Shown piece by piece: positions 14,185 to 22,067 of a stretch of DNA of 64,000 nt. The stretch is from Pseudomonas sp. SJZ074 (lineage in GTDB: Bacteria; Pseudomonadota; Gammaproteobacteria; Pseudomonadales; Pseudomonadaceae): assembly GCF_007828215.1 (NCBI RefSeq), contig NZ_VIUE01000020.1:51009-115008 (forward strand). Direction: 5' to 3'. The translations under genes and the position numbers were made by a program. The notes under the pieces are model-generated. The model saw only the letters and a list, made by a program, of their open reading frames with translations. It searched no databases and was not told where the DNA came from. Each line of letters opens with the position of its first letter. Positions within the stretch are counted from its first letter, which is position 1.

Positions 14185-16623
14185 TTACCATTTGTAATTC
14201 ACGCTCGCGACGACGTTGCGCTGGTCACCGTAGTAGCAATAGAAGCCGTCGCAGGTGGAGAGGTAGTCCTTGTTGAAGATGTTCTTCGCGTCCACCGCCA
14301 CCGATACGCCTTTGAGGGAAGGGCTCACGCGACCCAGATCGTAATGGGCCGAGGCGTCGTAGACGGTGTAGGAGCCGACATGGCCCCAATCGGTATTGGT
14401 GGTGTTGCCGTAGGTGTCACCGACATAGCGCACACCGGCGCCGACACCGAAGCCGTCGAGCGAGCCGTTGTGCCAGGTGTAGTCGGCCCACGCGGTGGCC
14501 TGGTTGCGCGGTACCTGGGCCATGCGCTTGCCTTTTTCAGCTGCGGTGCCCTTGGTGATTTCGCTGTCGTTGTAGGTGTAGGAGCCGATGAGTTTGAGGT
14601 TGTCGGTCACCTCGCCCGAGGCTTCCAGCTCCAGGCCACGCACCTGCACTTCGCCCACTTGGCGGGTGATGTTGTTTTCACTGACGGCGTTGTTCTTTTG
14701 TGTCAGGTCGAACACCGCTGCCGTGAGCAAGGTCTTGGTGCCGGGCGGCTGGTACTTGATGCCGGCTTCGTACTGTTCGCCTTCGGTCGGCTTGAACGCG
14801 TCGGTGCTGTTGACGGTTGAGCCCGCCGCCGCCTGGAAAGACTGGGCGAAGGAAATGTAGGGCGTGACGCCGTTGTCGAAGACATAGCTCAATGCTGCGT
14901 TGCCGCTGAATTTCTTGTCGCGCTGGGTGTTGGTCGCATCGTTCTGGTTGTGGAACACGGTGCCGGTGTGAATCCAGTCTTCACGTCCACCGAGGGTCAG
15001 GCGCCAGTTGTCCAGGGCGATCTGGTCCTGGACGTACAGACCAGTCTGGTTGGTCTTCTGGTTGTAGTCGTACATGGTGAAGTACTGGACGTTGGAGAAA
15101 TCCTGTCCGTAGATCGGGTTGTGGATGTTGCTGGTCGGCACGCCGGTCGAACCCCAATCCCAACGCGAATTGCTATTGGAGCGTTGGTGATCCAGGCCCA
15201 GCAGCAGGGTGTGGCTGAGGGCGCTGGTCTGGAAGTCGGCCTGGAAGTTGTTGTCCACGGCGAACTGGCTGATGTCTTCGTCAATGACACTGGCACTGCG
15301 CTTGATGGTGCCATCGGCGCTCACCGCTTCCTCAGGACCCGCCGGCCAGAATTGCCCGCCAGCGGAGATACCCTGGGTCTCCAGGTCGCTCTTGGTGTAG
15401 CGCAGGTTCTGGCGGAACTGCCAGGTGTCGTTGAAACGGTGCTCGAACGCATAACCCAGCGCGTAGTAGGTGCGGTCGTAGAACTCCCAGTCCGGATCGC
15501 CCAGGTTCTTGTGGTGGGAAATCTTGCCGGCCGGCGAGGACAGCTTGGTGCCTTGCAAGGGCAGGAATTGCCCGGTGATCCCGGTATCGTCACGGGTGTA
15601 CTGGGACAGGAAGGTCAGGCGAGTGTCGTCGTCGATGTTCCAGGTCAGGCTCGGCGCGATGTTGTAGCGCTTGTCCGGGATGTGATCGACCTGGGCATTG
15701 CTGTCGCGCACGGTGCCGCTGAGCCGATAGAGAAACTGGCCTTCGTCGTCGACCTTGCCGGTGCTGTCGAAGTTGATCTGCTTGTGTTCATAGCTGCCGG
15801 CCTGCAACTCGACTTCGTGGCTGCTCTCGGCTTGTGGGCGACGGCTGACCATGTCGAGCATGCCGCCGGGTGGCGTCTGGCCGTAGACCGACGATGCCGG
15901 GCCACGTAACACGGCGATGCGCTCCAGGTTCCAAGGCTCGATTTTCGGTGTGATGTAGTTGCCCTTGGGCAGTGGCAGGCCATCGAGGAATTGGGTCGGT
16001 ACGAAGCCGCGCACCAGCAGCCAGTCATTACGCGAATCCGAGCCGTAACCGCTGCTCTGCACGCCGGCTGTGTAGCGCAGGGCGTCATTGAGGTTGAGCA
16101 CCGAGCGATCTTCCATTTGCTGGCGCGTTACCACCGAGACCGAGCGCGGCAACTCGACGATCGGCGTATCGGTCTTGGTGCCTGCGGCGGTGCGGGTGGC
16201 CGCATAGCTCTCGCTCGGGCCCCAGGCGCTTTCGCTCAGGCCGGCGCCGATCACGCTGGTTTCCGGCAGGGCCATGACACCTTCGGGCACAGCCACCAGG
16301 CTGTAGGTGCCGGTGCTGCTTTGCAGCAGTTGCAAACCGGTGCCGCGCAAGGCTTCGCGCAATGCGCCCGCGGCATCGAACTGGCCCTGGACCGGAGCCG
16401 AGGTTTTGCCTGCGGCCAACGCCGGGTCCAGGCTCAGGGCGAGACCAGCCTGGCTGGCGATCTGGTTCAGGGTGCTGGCCAGTGACGCAGCGGGCAGGTT
16501 GTAGGCACGCACGCCGGATGCCTGCTCAGCCGCCAGCAGGGGGCCGCTGGTCAACGGGACGGCAAGGACGATCGCAACGGCCAACAGGCTGGGGCGCAAC
16601 AAGGTGTCTAGCGGGCGGGACAT
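14185..16623 (-). CDS. TonB-dependent siderophore receptor with signalling domain (FoxA/FiuA-like)
   Basis: An 812-residue outer-membrane receptor from the ATG at 16623 (AGGAG eight bases upstream). A signal peptide ends near LLAAE; an STN/secretin-type signalling domain follows (residues about 50-105: LPAASLASTLNQIASQAG), then the plug (VIGAGL, PRSVSVVTRQQMEDR, GFVPTQFLDG, LRGPASSVYGQTPPGG) and a 22-strand barrel ending in aromatic NYKW. The STN domain means it signals through the FecR-like anti-sigma and ECF sigma encoded just upstream. With the PepSY gene behind it, the arrangement matches the ferrioxamine (fox) locus of P. aeruginosa; ferrichrome-type is the alternative. The ligand cannot be fixed from sequence. 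Confidence 0.9.
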   Translation of the reverse strand: MSRPLDTLLRPSLLAVAIVLAVPLTSGPLLAAEQASGVRAYNLPAASLASTLNQIASQAGLALSLDPALAAGKTSAPVQGQFDAAGALREALRGTGLQLLQSSTGTYSLVAVPEGVMALPETSVIGAGLSESAWGPSESYAATRTAAGTKTDTPIVELPRSVSVVTRQQMEDRSVLNLNDALRYTAGVQSSGYGSDSRNDWLLVRGFVPTQFLDGLPLPKGNYITPKIEPWNLERIAVLRGPASSVYGQTPPGGMLDMVSRRPQAESSHEVELQAGSYEHKQINFDSTGKVDDEGQFLYRLSGTVRDSNAQVDHIPDKRYNIAPSLTWNIDDDTRLTFLSQYTRDDTGITGQFLPLQGTKLSSPAGKISHHKNLGDPDWEFYDRTYYALGYAFEHRFNDTWQFRQNLRYTKSDLETQGISAGGQFWPAGPEEAVSADGTIKRSASVIDEDISQFAVDNNFQADFQTSALSHTLLLGLDHQRSNSNSRWDWGSTGVPTSNIHNPIYGQDFSNVQYFTMYDYNQKTNQTGLYVQDQIALDNWRLTLGGREDWIHTGTVFHNQNDATNTQRDKKFSGNAALSYVFDNGVTPYISFAQSFQAAAGSTVNSTDAFKPTEGEQYEAGIKYQPPGTKTLLTAAVFDLTQKNNAVSENNITRQVGEVQVRGLELEASGEVTDNLKLIGSYTYNDSEITKGTAAEKGKRMAQVPRNQATAWADYTWHNGSLDGFGVGAGVRYVGDTYGNTTNTDWGHVGSYTVYDASAHYDLGRVSPSLKGVSVAVDAKNIFNKDYLSTCDGFYCYYGDQRNVVASVNYKW

Positions 16624-16764
16624 ACGCGGCTCCTGAATGGAAATATTTCTCAATTGCCTGGATGCCGGATGAAAATTGAAAAGTGATAGGGCTGGATGAA
16701 AATAATTTAGATTTAGATCGGGGGCAGGGTGATTTATCCGAGTTTTATAGTGAGGCGGATGGCC

Positions 16765-16856
16765 TCATCGCGAGCAGGGCTTGCCCACAGTGACCGCGTT
16801 GTCCGCAATGTTGTGCCCGGCGCCAACCCCTGTGGGAGCGAGCCTGCTCGCGATAG
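16765..16856. repeat. REP pair (GCGAGCCTGCTCGC class)
   Basis: Two REP units in inverted orientation with matching GGCCTCATCGCGAG / CTCGCGATAGCC flanks, between the anti-sigma gene and the receptor gene, so it may separate the regulatory and receptor transcripts. The left unit has an extra base and is degenerate. Confidence 0.75.
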
Positions 16857-16879
16857 CCATCTGTCAGACACCTCATATC

Positions 16880-17860
16880 TCAAGGCTTGGCCTCACCCCT
16901 CGGCCCCACTACCACCCACCACCTTGTGTGATGCTCGATCTGCACCGGCAAGGTCGGCAGCAGTGCGCTCAGGGCCAGGTCGGTGTCATGCAGCGGGAAG
17001 CTGCCTGTAATGCGCAAATCCGCCACTTTCGGCTCGACACCCAGATAACCACGACGGTAACGCCCCAGCTCCTGCACCAGATCTTCAAGGCGAGCGTTGT
17101 CTACCACCAGCATGCCCCGGGTCCAGGCATCGGCGCCGGGACTCAGGGCCAGGGCAGGGCCTAGGCCATCGCGGTGCATCAGCACCTGTTGGCCTTCATG
17201 CAGGATCTGTTCTTGCTCCGTGGCCTGTGGATGGGCGGCCACGGCGGATTTCAATACACTCAGGTGCGTGCCGTGGTCCTCGCGCTTGACCAGGAACCGA
17301 GTGCCCAGGGCGCGCAGGCTGCCTTCGCGGGTCTCGACGATAAACGGACGCGGGTCGTTGTGGCCGGTCTCCACCAGGATCTCGCCTTCCTGAAGAACGA
17401 TGCGCCGTTGCCTGTCGTCGAAACGCACGTCGAGGGCGCTGTGGGTATTGAGGTTGATCAGCGTGCCGTCGGCCAGGCGCAGAATGCGCTGTTCGCCGGT
17501 GGCGGTGCGTTGGTCGGCCAGCCAGTAGCCCAGCGGCAGGTAACGTTCACCGGCAAACAAGGCCAGACCAATGACCGCGACAATACTGGCCAGGCTGCTG
17601 CCGACCTTGCGGATCCGGCGACGGATACTCACCCGCGACTGCAATAGCGCGGCTCGCGCCGGTCCGTTGGCAACGCCGAAGCGCTGATCGAGCATGCTCA
17701 ATTGCCGCCAGGCCCGGGCATGTTCTTCGTCGGCGGCATGCCAGCGGGCGAACGCTTCCCGCTCCTGGGCGCTGTCGCTGCCTGAATCCAGTGATAACTG
17801 CCAGGCAATGGCGGCATCCAATACGCTGACCGAGACCGGCTTGGAATAGGGCGGGTTCAT
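16880..17860 (-). CDS. FecR-family anti-sigma factor / sigma regulator
   Basis: A 326-residue inner-membrane regulator. The N-terminal cytoplasmic domain (DUF4880, residues about 10-60, with AFARWHAADEEHARAWRQL) holds the sigma factor, a single membrane helix lies near residues 85-105, and the periplasmic FecR domain (LADGTLINLNTHSALDVRF, GSLRALGTRFLVKRE) plus a C-terminal STN-like segment contact the receptor. The ATG at 17860 overlaps the sigma stop as ATGA, so the two are translationally coupled. It passes the siderophore-bound state of the receptor to the sigma factor; FoxR is the closest named counterpart. Confidence 0.9.
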   Translation of the reverse strand: MNPPYSKPVSVSVLDAAIAWQLSLDSGSDSAQEREAFARWHAADEEHARAWRQLSMLDQRFGVANGPARAALLQSRVSIRRRIRKVGSSLASIVAVIGLALFAGERYLPLGYWLADQRTATGEQRILRLADGTLINLNTHSALDVRFDDRQRRIVLQEGEILVETGHNDPRPFIVETREGSLRALGTRFLVKREDHGTHLSVLKSAVAAHPQATEQEQILHEGQQVLMHRDGLGPALALSPGADAWTRGMLVVDNARLEDLVQELGRYRRGYLGVEPKVADLRITGSFPLHDTDLALSALLPTLPVQIEHHTRWWVVVGPRGEAKP

Positions 17861-18375
17861 GTCGGCTCCCCGTAGAGTGCGATGTAGCACTGTCGGATGC
17901 CCTGGGCCAGATACTGGCGTACCCGCGGCACCGAAACCCCCAGGCGCTTGGCGATCTCGGCGTGGCCGAGGCCGTCGAGCCGGTTGTACAGGAACGCGGC
18001 GCGAGCCTTGCTCGACAGCTTGCCGAGCAGGCGATCGATCTGCCTGAGGTCTTCGAGGATCAATTGCTGTTCTTCCAACGACGGCTGTTCGCCCTCGGGA
18101 ATCAACATCAGTTCGGTAAGGTATGCCTGCTCCAGGGCGGCCCGGCGGAAATAGTCGAACAGCAGGCCTTTGGCGATGGCCACCAGGAATGCCCGGGGTT
18201 CGCGGGGGGCCGTCAGCTCATCACGGCCCAGCAGGCGCACGAAGGTATCCTGGCTCAAGTCCTCGGCCCGTTGCGGACAGGCCACGTTGCGCCGCAACCA
18301 TGCCAGCAGCCAACCGCGATGATCACGGTACAACGCACCAACCAGATCGTTGTGGGGGCCAGGGACTGACGACAC
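17857..18375 (-). CDS. ECF sigma factor, FecI/FoxI type
   Basis: A 172-residue extracytoplasmic-function sigma factor with region 2 (LVGALYRDHRGWLLAWLRR, AEDLSQDTFVRLL) and region 4 (LSSKARAAFLYNRLDGLGHAEIAKRLG-type helix-turn-helix, with VSVPRVRQYLAQGIRQC). It directs transcription of the receptor gene when the siderophore is present. The start is a GTG at 18375 with no strong ribosome site, so a few residues either way are possible. A Fur-box-like sequence lies 20-40 bases upstream, consistent with iron-starvation control. Coupled to the anti-sigma gene by a four-base overlap. Confidence 0.9.
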   Translation of the reverse strand: MSSVPGPHNDLVGALYRDHRGWLLAWLRRNVACPQRAEDLSQDTFVRLLGRDELTAPREPRAFLVAIAKGLLFDYFRRAALEQAYLTELMLIPEGEQPSLEEQQLILEDLRQIDRLLGKLSSKARAAFLYNRLDGLGHAEIAKRLGVSVPRVRQYLAQGIRQCYIALYGEPT

Positions 18376-18396
18376 GAAGCATCACCGATGTTTTAA

Positions 18397-18415
18397 GTAA
18401 CGAGAATTGTTCGCG
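18397..18415 (-). promoter_or_regulatory. Fur-box-like sequence upstream of the ECF sigma gene
   Basis: Read on the minus strand it is CGCGAACAATTCTCGTTAC, similar to Fur boxes of iron-starvation sigma genes (AATTCTCGTT core). It lies 22 bases upstream of the sigma start codon, where Fur binding would block the promoter. Confidence 0.55.
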
Positions 18416-18480
18416 ATTGTGGCAGAGGCGGGGGCGGGAATGCAATTGGCGCCGGTCGGGATGATCCAGTGCACAATTTG

Positions 18481-18506
18481 GTGGGAGCGAGCAGGCTCGC
18501 TCCCAC
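18481..18506. repeat. Compact REP palindrome without spacer
   Basis: GTGGGAGCGAGC and GCTCGCTCCCAC are joined by only two bases, giving a perfect 26-base palindrome. Other REP pairs in the window have 25-55 bases between units; this one seems to be a collapsed pair. It lies between the sigma gene and the exonuclease gene. Confidence 0.75.
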
Positions 18507-18529
18507 CGGGTAGGGCGTCGCGGAGGAGC

Positions 18530-19237
18530 CTAAATCGAAGGCGCCTGCCGCCGGCGCTTCCACTGACCCAGACATTGCTGCAGGTCGAGCGGGCTATGGA
18601 TCTGCTGTTGGCGGGCACGACTGAACAGGATCAGCGCCAGTTCGGCCGTGGCCAGGGCGTCGGCGCTGGCGTTGTGACGATCGGCCACTTGCAGTTTGAA
18701 AGCGGTGATCCAGTCATCCAGGCCTGCCTTGCGCAGCGCTGCCTGAGGACAGAGCATCGGCGCCAGGTCGGCTACGTCGAGGAAGGTGTGCTGCAAGCGA
18801 TAACCCAGGTGGTCTTTCAGGGCGCGGCCAAGCATGTGGGCGTCGAAAGGCGCGTGGAAGGCCAGCAGCGGGCTGTCGCCGACGAACTCCATGAAGGCCA
18901 GCAGTGCTTCGGCCGGCTCGCTGCCGGCGGCGATTGTGCTCGGTGCCAGGCCATGGATCAACACGCTCGGCCCGAGCTTCTGTTTCTCACATTGCAAGGT
19001 GCGCTCGAACTGTTGGCTGAAATCGATGGCGCCGTCTTCGATCACCACCGCGCCGATGGACAGCACCTGATCCTTGTTCAGATTCAGGCCGGTGGTTTCC
19101 AGATCCACTACGACCCAGCGCTGCTCCCGCAGGCTGCGCTCATCCAAGGGCGACGGCGGCGAGAGGTTTTCCAGGCGTCGCTGCGACGCTTGCGGCAACA
19201 TCGGCGCGGCCGGGCGCAACCAGGAAAACAGGTTCAC
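18530..19237 (-). CDS. DnaQ-like 3'-5' exonuclease
   Basis: A 235-residue protein with the DEDDh exonuclease motifs: Exo I VVVDLETTGLN (near residue 46), Exo II HAPFDAHML (near 130), and Exo III DRHNASADALATAEL (His and Asp, near 185-195). It is of the DNA polymerase III epsilon family but free-standing. Its GTG start at 19237 overlaps the stop of the upstream gene as GTGA, so the two are translationally coupled; this pairing with a cNMP/CBS/DUF294 protein is, as I recall, widespread in pseudomonads (PA3232-PA3233). A nucleic-acid or nucleotide signalling role linked to its partner is likely but unproven. Confidence 0.87.
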   Translation of the reverse strand: MNLFSWLRPAAPMLPQASQRRLENLSPPSPLDERSLREQRWVVVDLETTGLNLNKDQVLSIGAVVIEDGAIDFSQQFERTLQCEKQKLGPSVLIHGLAPSTIAAGSEPAEALLAFMEFVGDSPLLAFHAPFDAHMLGRALKDHLGYRLQHTFLDVADLAPMLCPQAALRKAGLDDWITAFKLQVADRHNASADALATAELALILFSRARQQQIHSPLDLQQCLGQWKRRRQAPSI

Positions 19238-21174
19238 AGTTGATACCTCAGCGTCAGGCTGCTTTGCAGGCGTTGGGCCTGGCGCAGGGATTCACGCAGG
19301 ATCCGCCGATCCAGGTGATTGAGGCTGTCGGGATCGACACGGTTGGAGTAGGGCAAGTTCTCGCGGGTCTGCAATTGGTGTTGCTGCATGCGGGTCTGCT
19401 GGATGAAGTGGTAGGCCTCCTCATAGGCCGCGCCATCGAGGGGGTCGATCGCTTCCCGGGCGACCAACTGCCGCAGGCGTTCCAGGGTGTTGTTGGCTTC
19501 GATGCCATTGGCCAGTGCCAGCAGGCGGGCGCCGTCGACGAAGGGCGTCAGGCCCTGCACTTTCAAATCCAGGGTGGCCTTCTCACCGTTTTTGCGGCTC
19601 AGCACGAAATCCCTGAAACGCCCGACCGGTGGGCGATGACGCAAGGCGTTCTCGGCCATCATGCGCTGGAACAGACGGTTATCGCCCACCTGATCGAGAA
19701 TCTGTCGACGCAACTGTTCGCAACCTTGCTCATCGCCCCAGACCACCCGCAGGTCGAAATAGATGCTGGAGCCCAGCAGGTTTTCTGGCGTCGCTTCGCG
19801 AATGAAGGCGGCAAAGCGTCGGGACCATTCGGCGCGGGACAGGCACAGTTCGGGGTTGCCGGCCATGATGTTGCCCTTGCACAGTGTGAAACCGCACAGC
19901 GCCAGGCTCTGGTTGATCTGTTGGGCGATGGGCAGCAGCAGGCCGCGGATCTGCGCCGCGTGGGCCGCGTCCCGGGCCTCGAACAGGATGCCGTTGTCCT
20001 GATCGGTGTGCAGGGTTTGCTCGCGCCGGCCTTCACTGCCGAAGCACAACCAACTGAACGGCACTCCCGGATCGCCTTTCTCCGCCAGGGTCAGTTCGAT
20101 GACCCGGCTCACGGTGTGGTCGTTGAGCAAGGTGATGATGTGGGTGATCTGGGTCGACGACGCGCCGTGGGCCAGCATGCGCTCCACCAGTTGGCCGATC
20201 TCGCCCCGCAGGGCCACCAGGTTTTCCACCCGTGGGGCGCTGCGAATGGTCCGGGCCAGGTGCACCAGGTCAACCCGTTGCAGGGAAAACAGGTCCCGTT
20301 CCGACACCACGCCACACAGGCGCTGTTCCTTGACCAGGCAGACATGGGCAATGTGGCGCTCCGTCATGGCGATCGCCGCGTCGAAGGCGCTGTGATCCGG
20401 CGAGAGAAAAAACGGTGCCTGGGTCATGTGCGCCGCGATGGCCTGGGAAAAGTCCCCGGAGCCGTCGGCCACCACATGCCGCAGGTCGCGTAGGGTAAAA
20501 ATCCCCAGCGGCGCCTTGTGTTTGTCCACTACCACGATGCTGCCGACCTGCTGTTCGTGCATCAGCTTCACGGCTTCGCGCAGGGGGGTATCAGGGCTGC
20601 AACTCACCGGATGCCGCATCGCCAGTTCACCCAGCCGCGTATTGAGGGAGTATTGGGTGCCCAGGGTTTGCGCGGATTTCTGCTGGACCTGCTGGTTGAC
20701 CTGGTCGAGCAGGCTGCTGACCCCGCGCAGGGCGAAATCGCGAAACGGGCCGGACAAGGCAAACAGTTTGATGAAGGCCTGCTTGTTCAACTGCAGGCAA
20801 AACGTATCTTCGCCAGCCCGGTGCTCGGTGCGCGTGGCCCGCTCCCCCAGCAATGCGGCAAGGGGAAAACATTCGCCGGTGGTGATTTCGAAAGTGGTCT
20901 CGGTGCCACCCTTGGCCGAATGCGGACGCTCTCCTACCACCCGGCCCTGCTTGACGATGTAGAAGTGCTCCACCGGACCATCGGCCGGCTTGATGATGGT
21001 TTCACCCGGCGCGTAGAAGCGCAGCAGGCATTGTTCCACCAGGTAGGCCAGGTGAGCATTCTCCATCTGGTTGAACGGGGGGAAGCGCTGGAGGAACTGC
21101 AACGTGCCCTGGATGTTCTGCAACACCGCGGTTTTCCCTGCCTGGATGAAGGCGTCCGCTTTTTTCATAACCAT
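19234..21174 (-). CDS. cNMP-binding / CBS / DUF294 nucleotidyltransferase-like protein
   Basis: A 646-residue cytoplasmic protein when started at the ATG at 21174; an in-frame ATG at 21246 is possible but has no ribosome site. Domains in order: cyclic-nucleotide-binding-like beta barrel (residues about 15-135), paired CBS domains (about 160-285, HPVSCSPDTPLREAVKLM and APFFLSPDHSAFDAAIAM), a DUF294 putative nucleotidyltransferase (FGSEGRREQTLHTDQDNGIL, with the G-S...D-x-D pattern of the GlnD superfamily), and a DUF294 C-terminal substrate-binding domain. This is a predicted sensor protein. It is coupled to the exonuclease gene behind it. Confidence 0.88.
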   Translation of the reverse strand: MVMKKADAFIQAGKTAVLQNIQGTLQFLQRFPPFNQMENAHLAYLVEQCLLRFYAPGETIIKPADGPVEHFYIVKQGRVVGERPHSAKGGTETTFEITTGECFPLAALLGERATRTEHRAGEDTFCLQLNKQAFIKLFALSGPFRDFALRGVSSLLDQVNQQVQQKSAQTLGTQYSLNTRLGELAMRHPVSCSPDTPLREAVKLMHEQQVGSIVVVDKHKAPLGIFTLRDLRHVVADGSGDFSQAIAAHMTQAPFFLSPDHSAFDAAIAMTERHIAHVCLVKEQRLCGVVSERDLFSLQRVDLVHLARTIRSAPRVENLVALRGEIGQLVERMLAHGASSTQITHIITLLNDHTVSRVIELTLAEKGDPGVPFSWLCFGSEGRREQTLHTDQDNGILFEARDAAHAAQIRGLLLPIAQQINQSLALCGFTLCKGNIMAGNPELCLSRAEWSRRFAAFIREATPENLLGSSIYFDLRVVWGDEQGCEQLRRQILDQVGDNRLFQRMMAENALRHRPPVGRFRDFVLSRKNGEKATLDLKVQGLTPFVDGARLLALANGIEANNTLERLRQLVAREAIDPLDGAAYEEAYHFIQQTRMQQHQLQTRENLPYSNRVDPDSLNHLDRRILRESLRQAQRLQSSLTLRYQL

Positions 21175-21426
21175 TGCGCAATCTTTTTTGAATTGTTGTG
21201 GTCGGATCTGTTCCCCATGGTCGACCTCTGAAGAGGGAGTGCCCATTGGACGTAAGTCTAGGTTCCGGCAACGGGGCCAGACCTGCAGAAAAGTCCGGCA
21301 CGAGCCCTGAAAAAATCTTCATTGAATTTTCTTGGAAAAAAATCCGACGAAGTGCACATTGAAGCGCTGCCGAACGATGTCTGACCACTGTGCCAGGGGA
21401 TCGATTCAAGGAATGTAGAGACCATC

Positions 21427-21873
21427 ATGTCAGACCACGATATTTTGAGTGACGCCGAGCGCGAAGCGTTGAGTGCCGTCATGCTGGAGCCAGATCTGCC
21501 GCCGCAGCGAGTCTTGATCGTCGATGACGACAAAGACGCTCGCGAGCTGCTGTCGGAAATCCTGGCGCTGGACGGTATCCACTGCATGACCGCCGCCAGT
21601 GGCGAAACCGCACTCAGGATGCTGGAAACACGGCCGTCGATCGGTCTGTTGATCACCGATCTGCGTATGGGCAATGTCGATGGCCTGGAACTGATCCGCC
21701 TGATCCGCGAGTCGGAGCGGGCCGCGCTGCCGATCATCATCGTGTCTGGCGATGCCGACGTGAAGGACGCCATCGAGGCGATGCACCTGAGCGTGGTGGA
21801 CTTTCTGCTCAAACCCATCGATACGGAGAAATTGCTGGGGTTGGTCAAGCGGGAGCTGGGGATGGATCTTTAA
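21427..21873 (+). CDS. Stand-alone receiver-domain response regulator
   Basis: A 148-residue protein made of a 28-residue leader and one receiver domain: DDDKDAR (acidic pocket), phospho-acceptor Asp in LLITDLRMGN (near residue 78), Ser/Thr switch in IIIVSGDADV, and Lys in DFLLKPIDTEKL. No output domain follows. It is divergent from the DUF294 gene with 250 bases between the starts. It could pass phosphate in a relay or act by protein contact; no kinase gene is nearby. Family membership is certain, role unknown. Confidence 0.88.
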   Translation: MSDHDILSDAEREALSAVMLEPDLPPQRVLIVDDDKDARELLSEILALDGIHCMTAASGETALRMLETRPSIGLLITDLRMGNVDGLELIRLIRESERAALPIIIVSGDADVKDAIEAMHLSVVDFLLKPIDTEKLLGLVKRELGMDL

Positions 21874-21886
21874 GATCCCTTGTGGT

Positions 21887-21995
21887 GATCGTTCCCACGC
21901 TCCGCGTGGGAATGCAGCCTGGGACGCTCCGCGTTCCGAAGAGCCGAACGCGGAGCGTCCGTTGCGGCATCCCCACGCAGAGCGTGGGGACGATC
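21887..21995. repeat. Nested palindromic repeat of about 109 bp
   Basis: The element starts GATCGTTCCCACGCTCCGCG and ends with the near-complement GCGTGGGGACGATC; an inner pair (GGACGCTCCGCGTTC / GAACGCGGAGCGTCC) nests inside. It is a different family from the REPs elsewhere in the window and is a common dispersed element in fluorescent pseudomonads. It sits between two convergent genes. Confidence 0.8.
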
Positions 21996-22013
21996 GGTTC
22001 CGTGAAGAACCAC

Positions 22014-22045
22014 AAAAAAGGCCCTGATCGCAAGAGCGGGGCCTT
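22014..22045 (-). terminator. Terminator after glcB
   Basis: On the minus strand AAGGCCC-loop-GGGCCTT is followed by TTTT, 23 bases after the malate synthase stop. A good Rho-independent terminator. Confidence 0.8.
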
Positions 22046-22067
22046 CTCATTTATCGCTACCGCTCAA

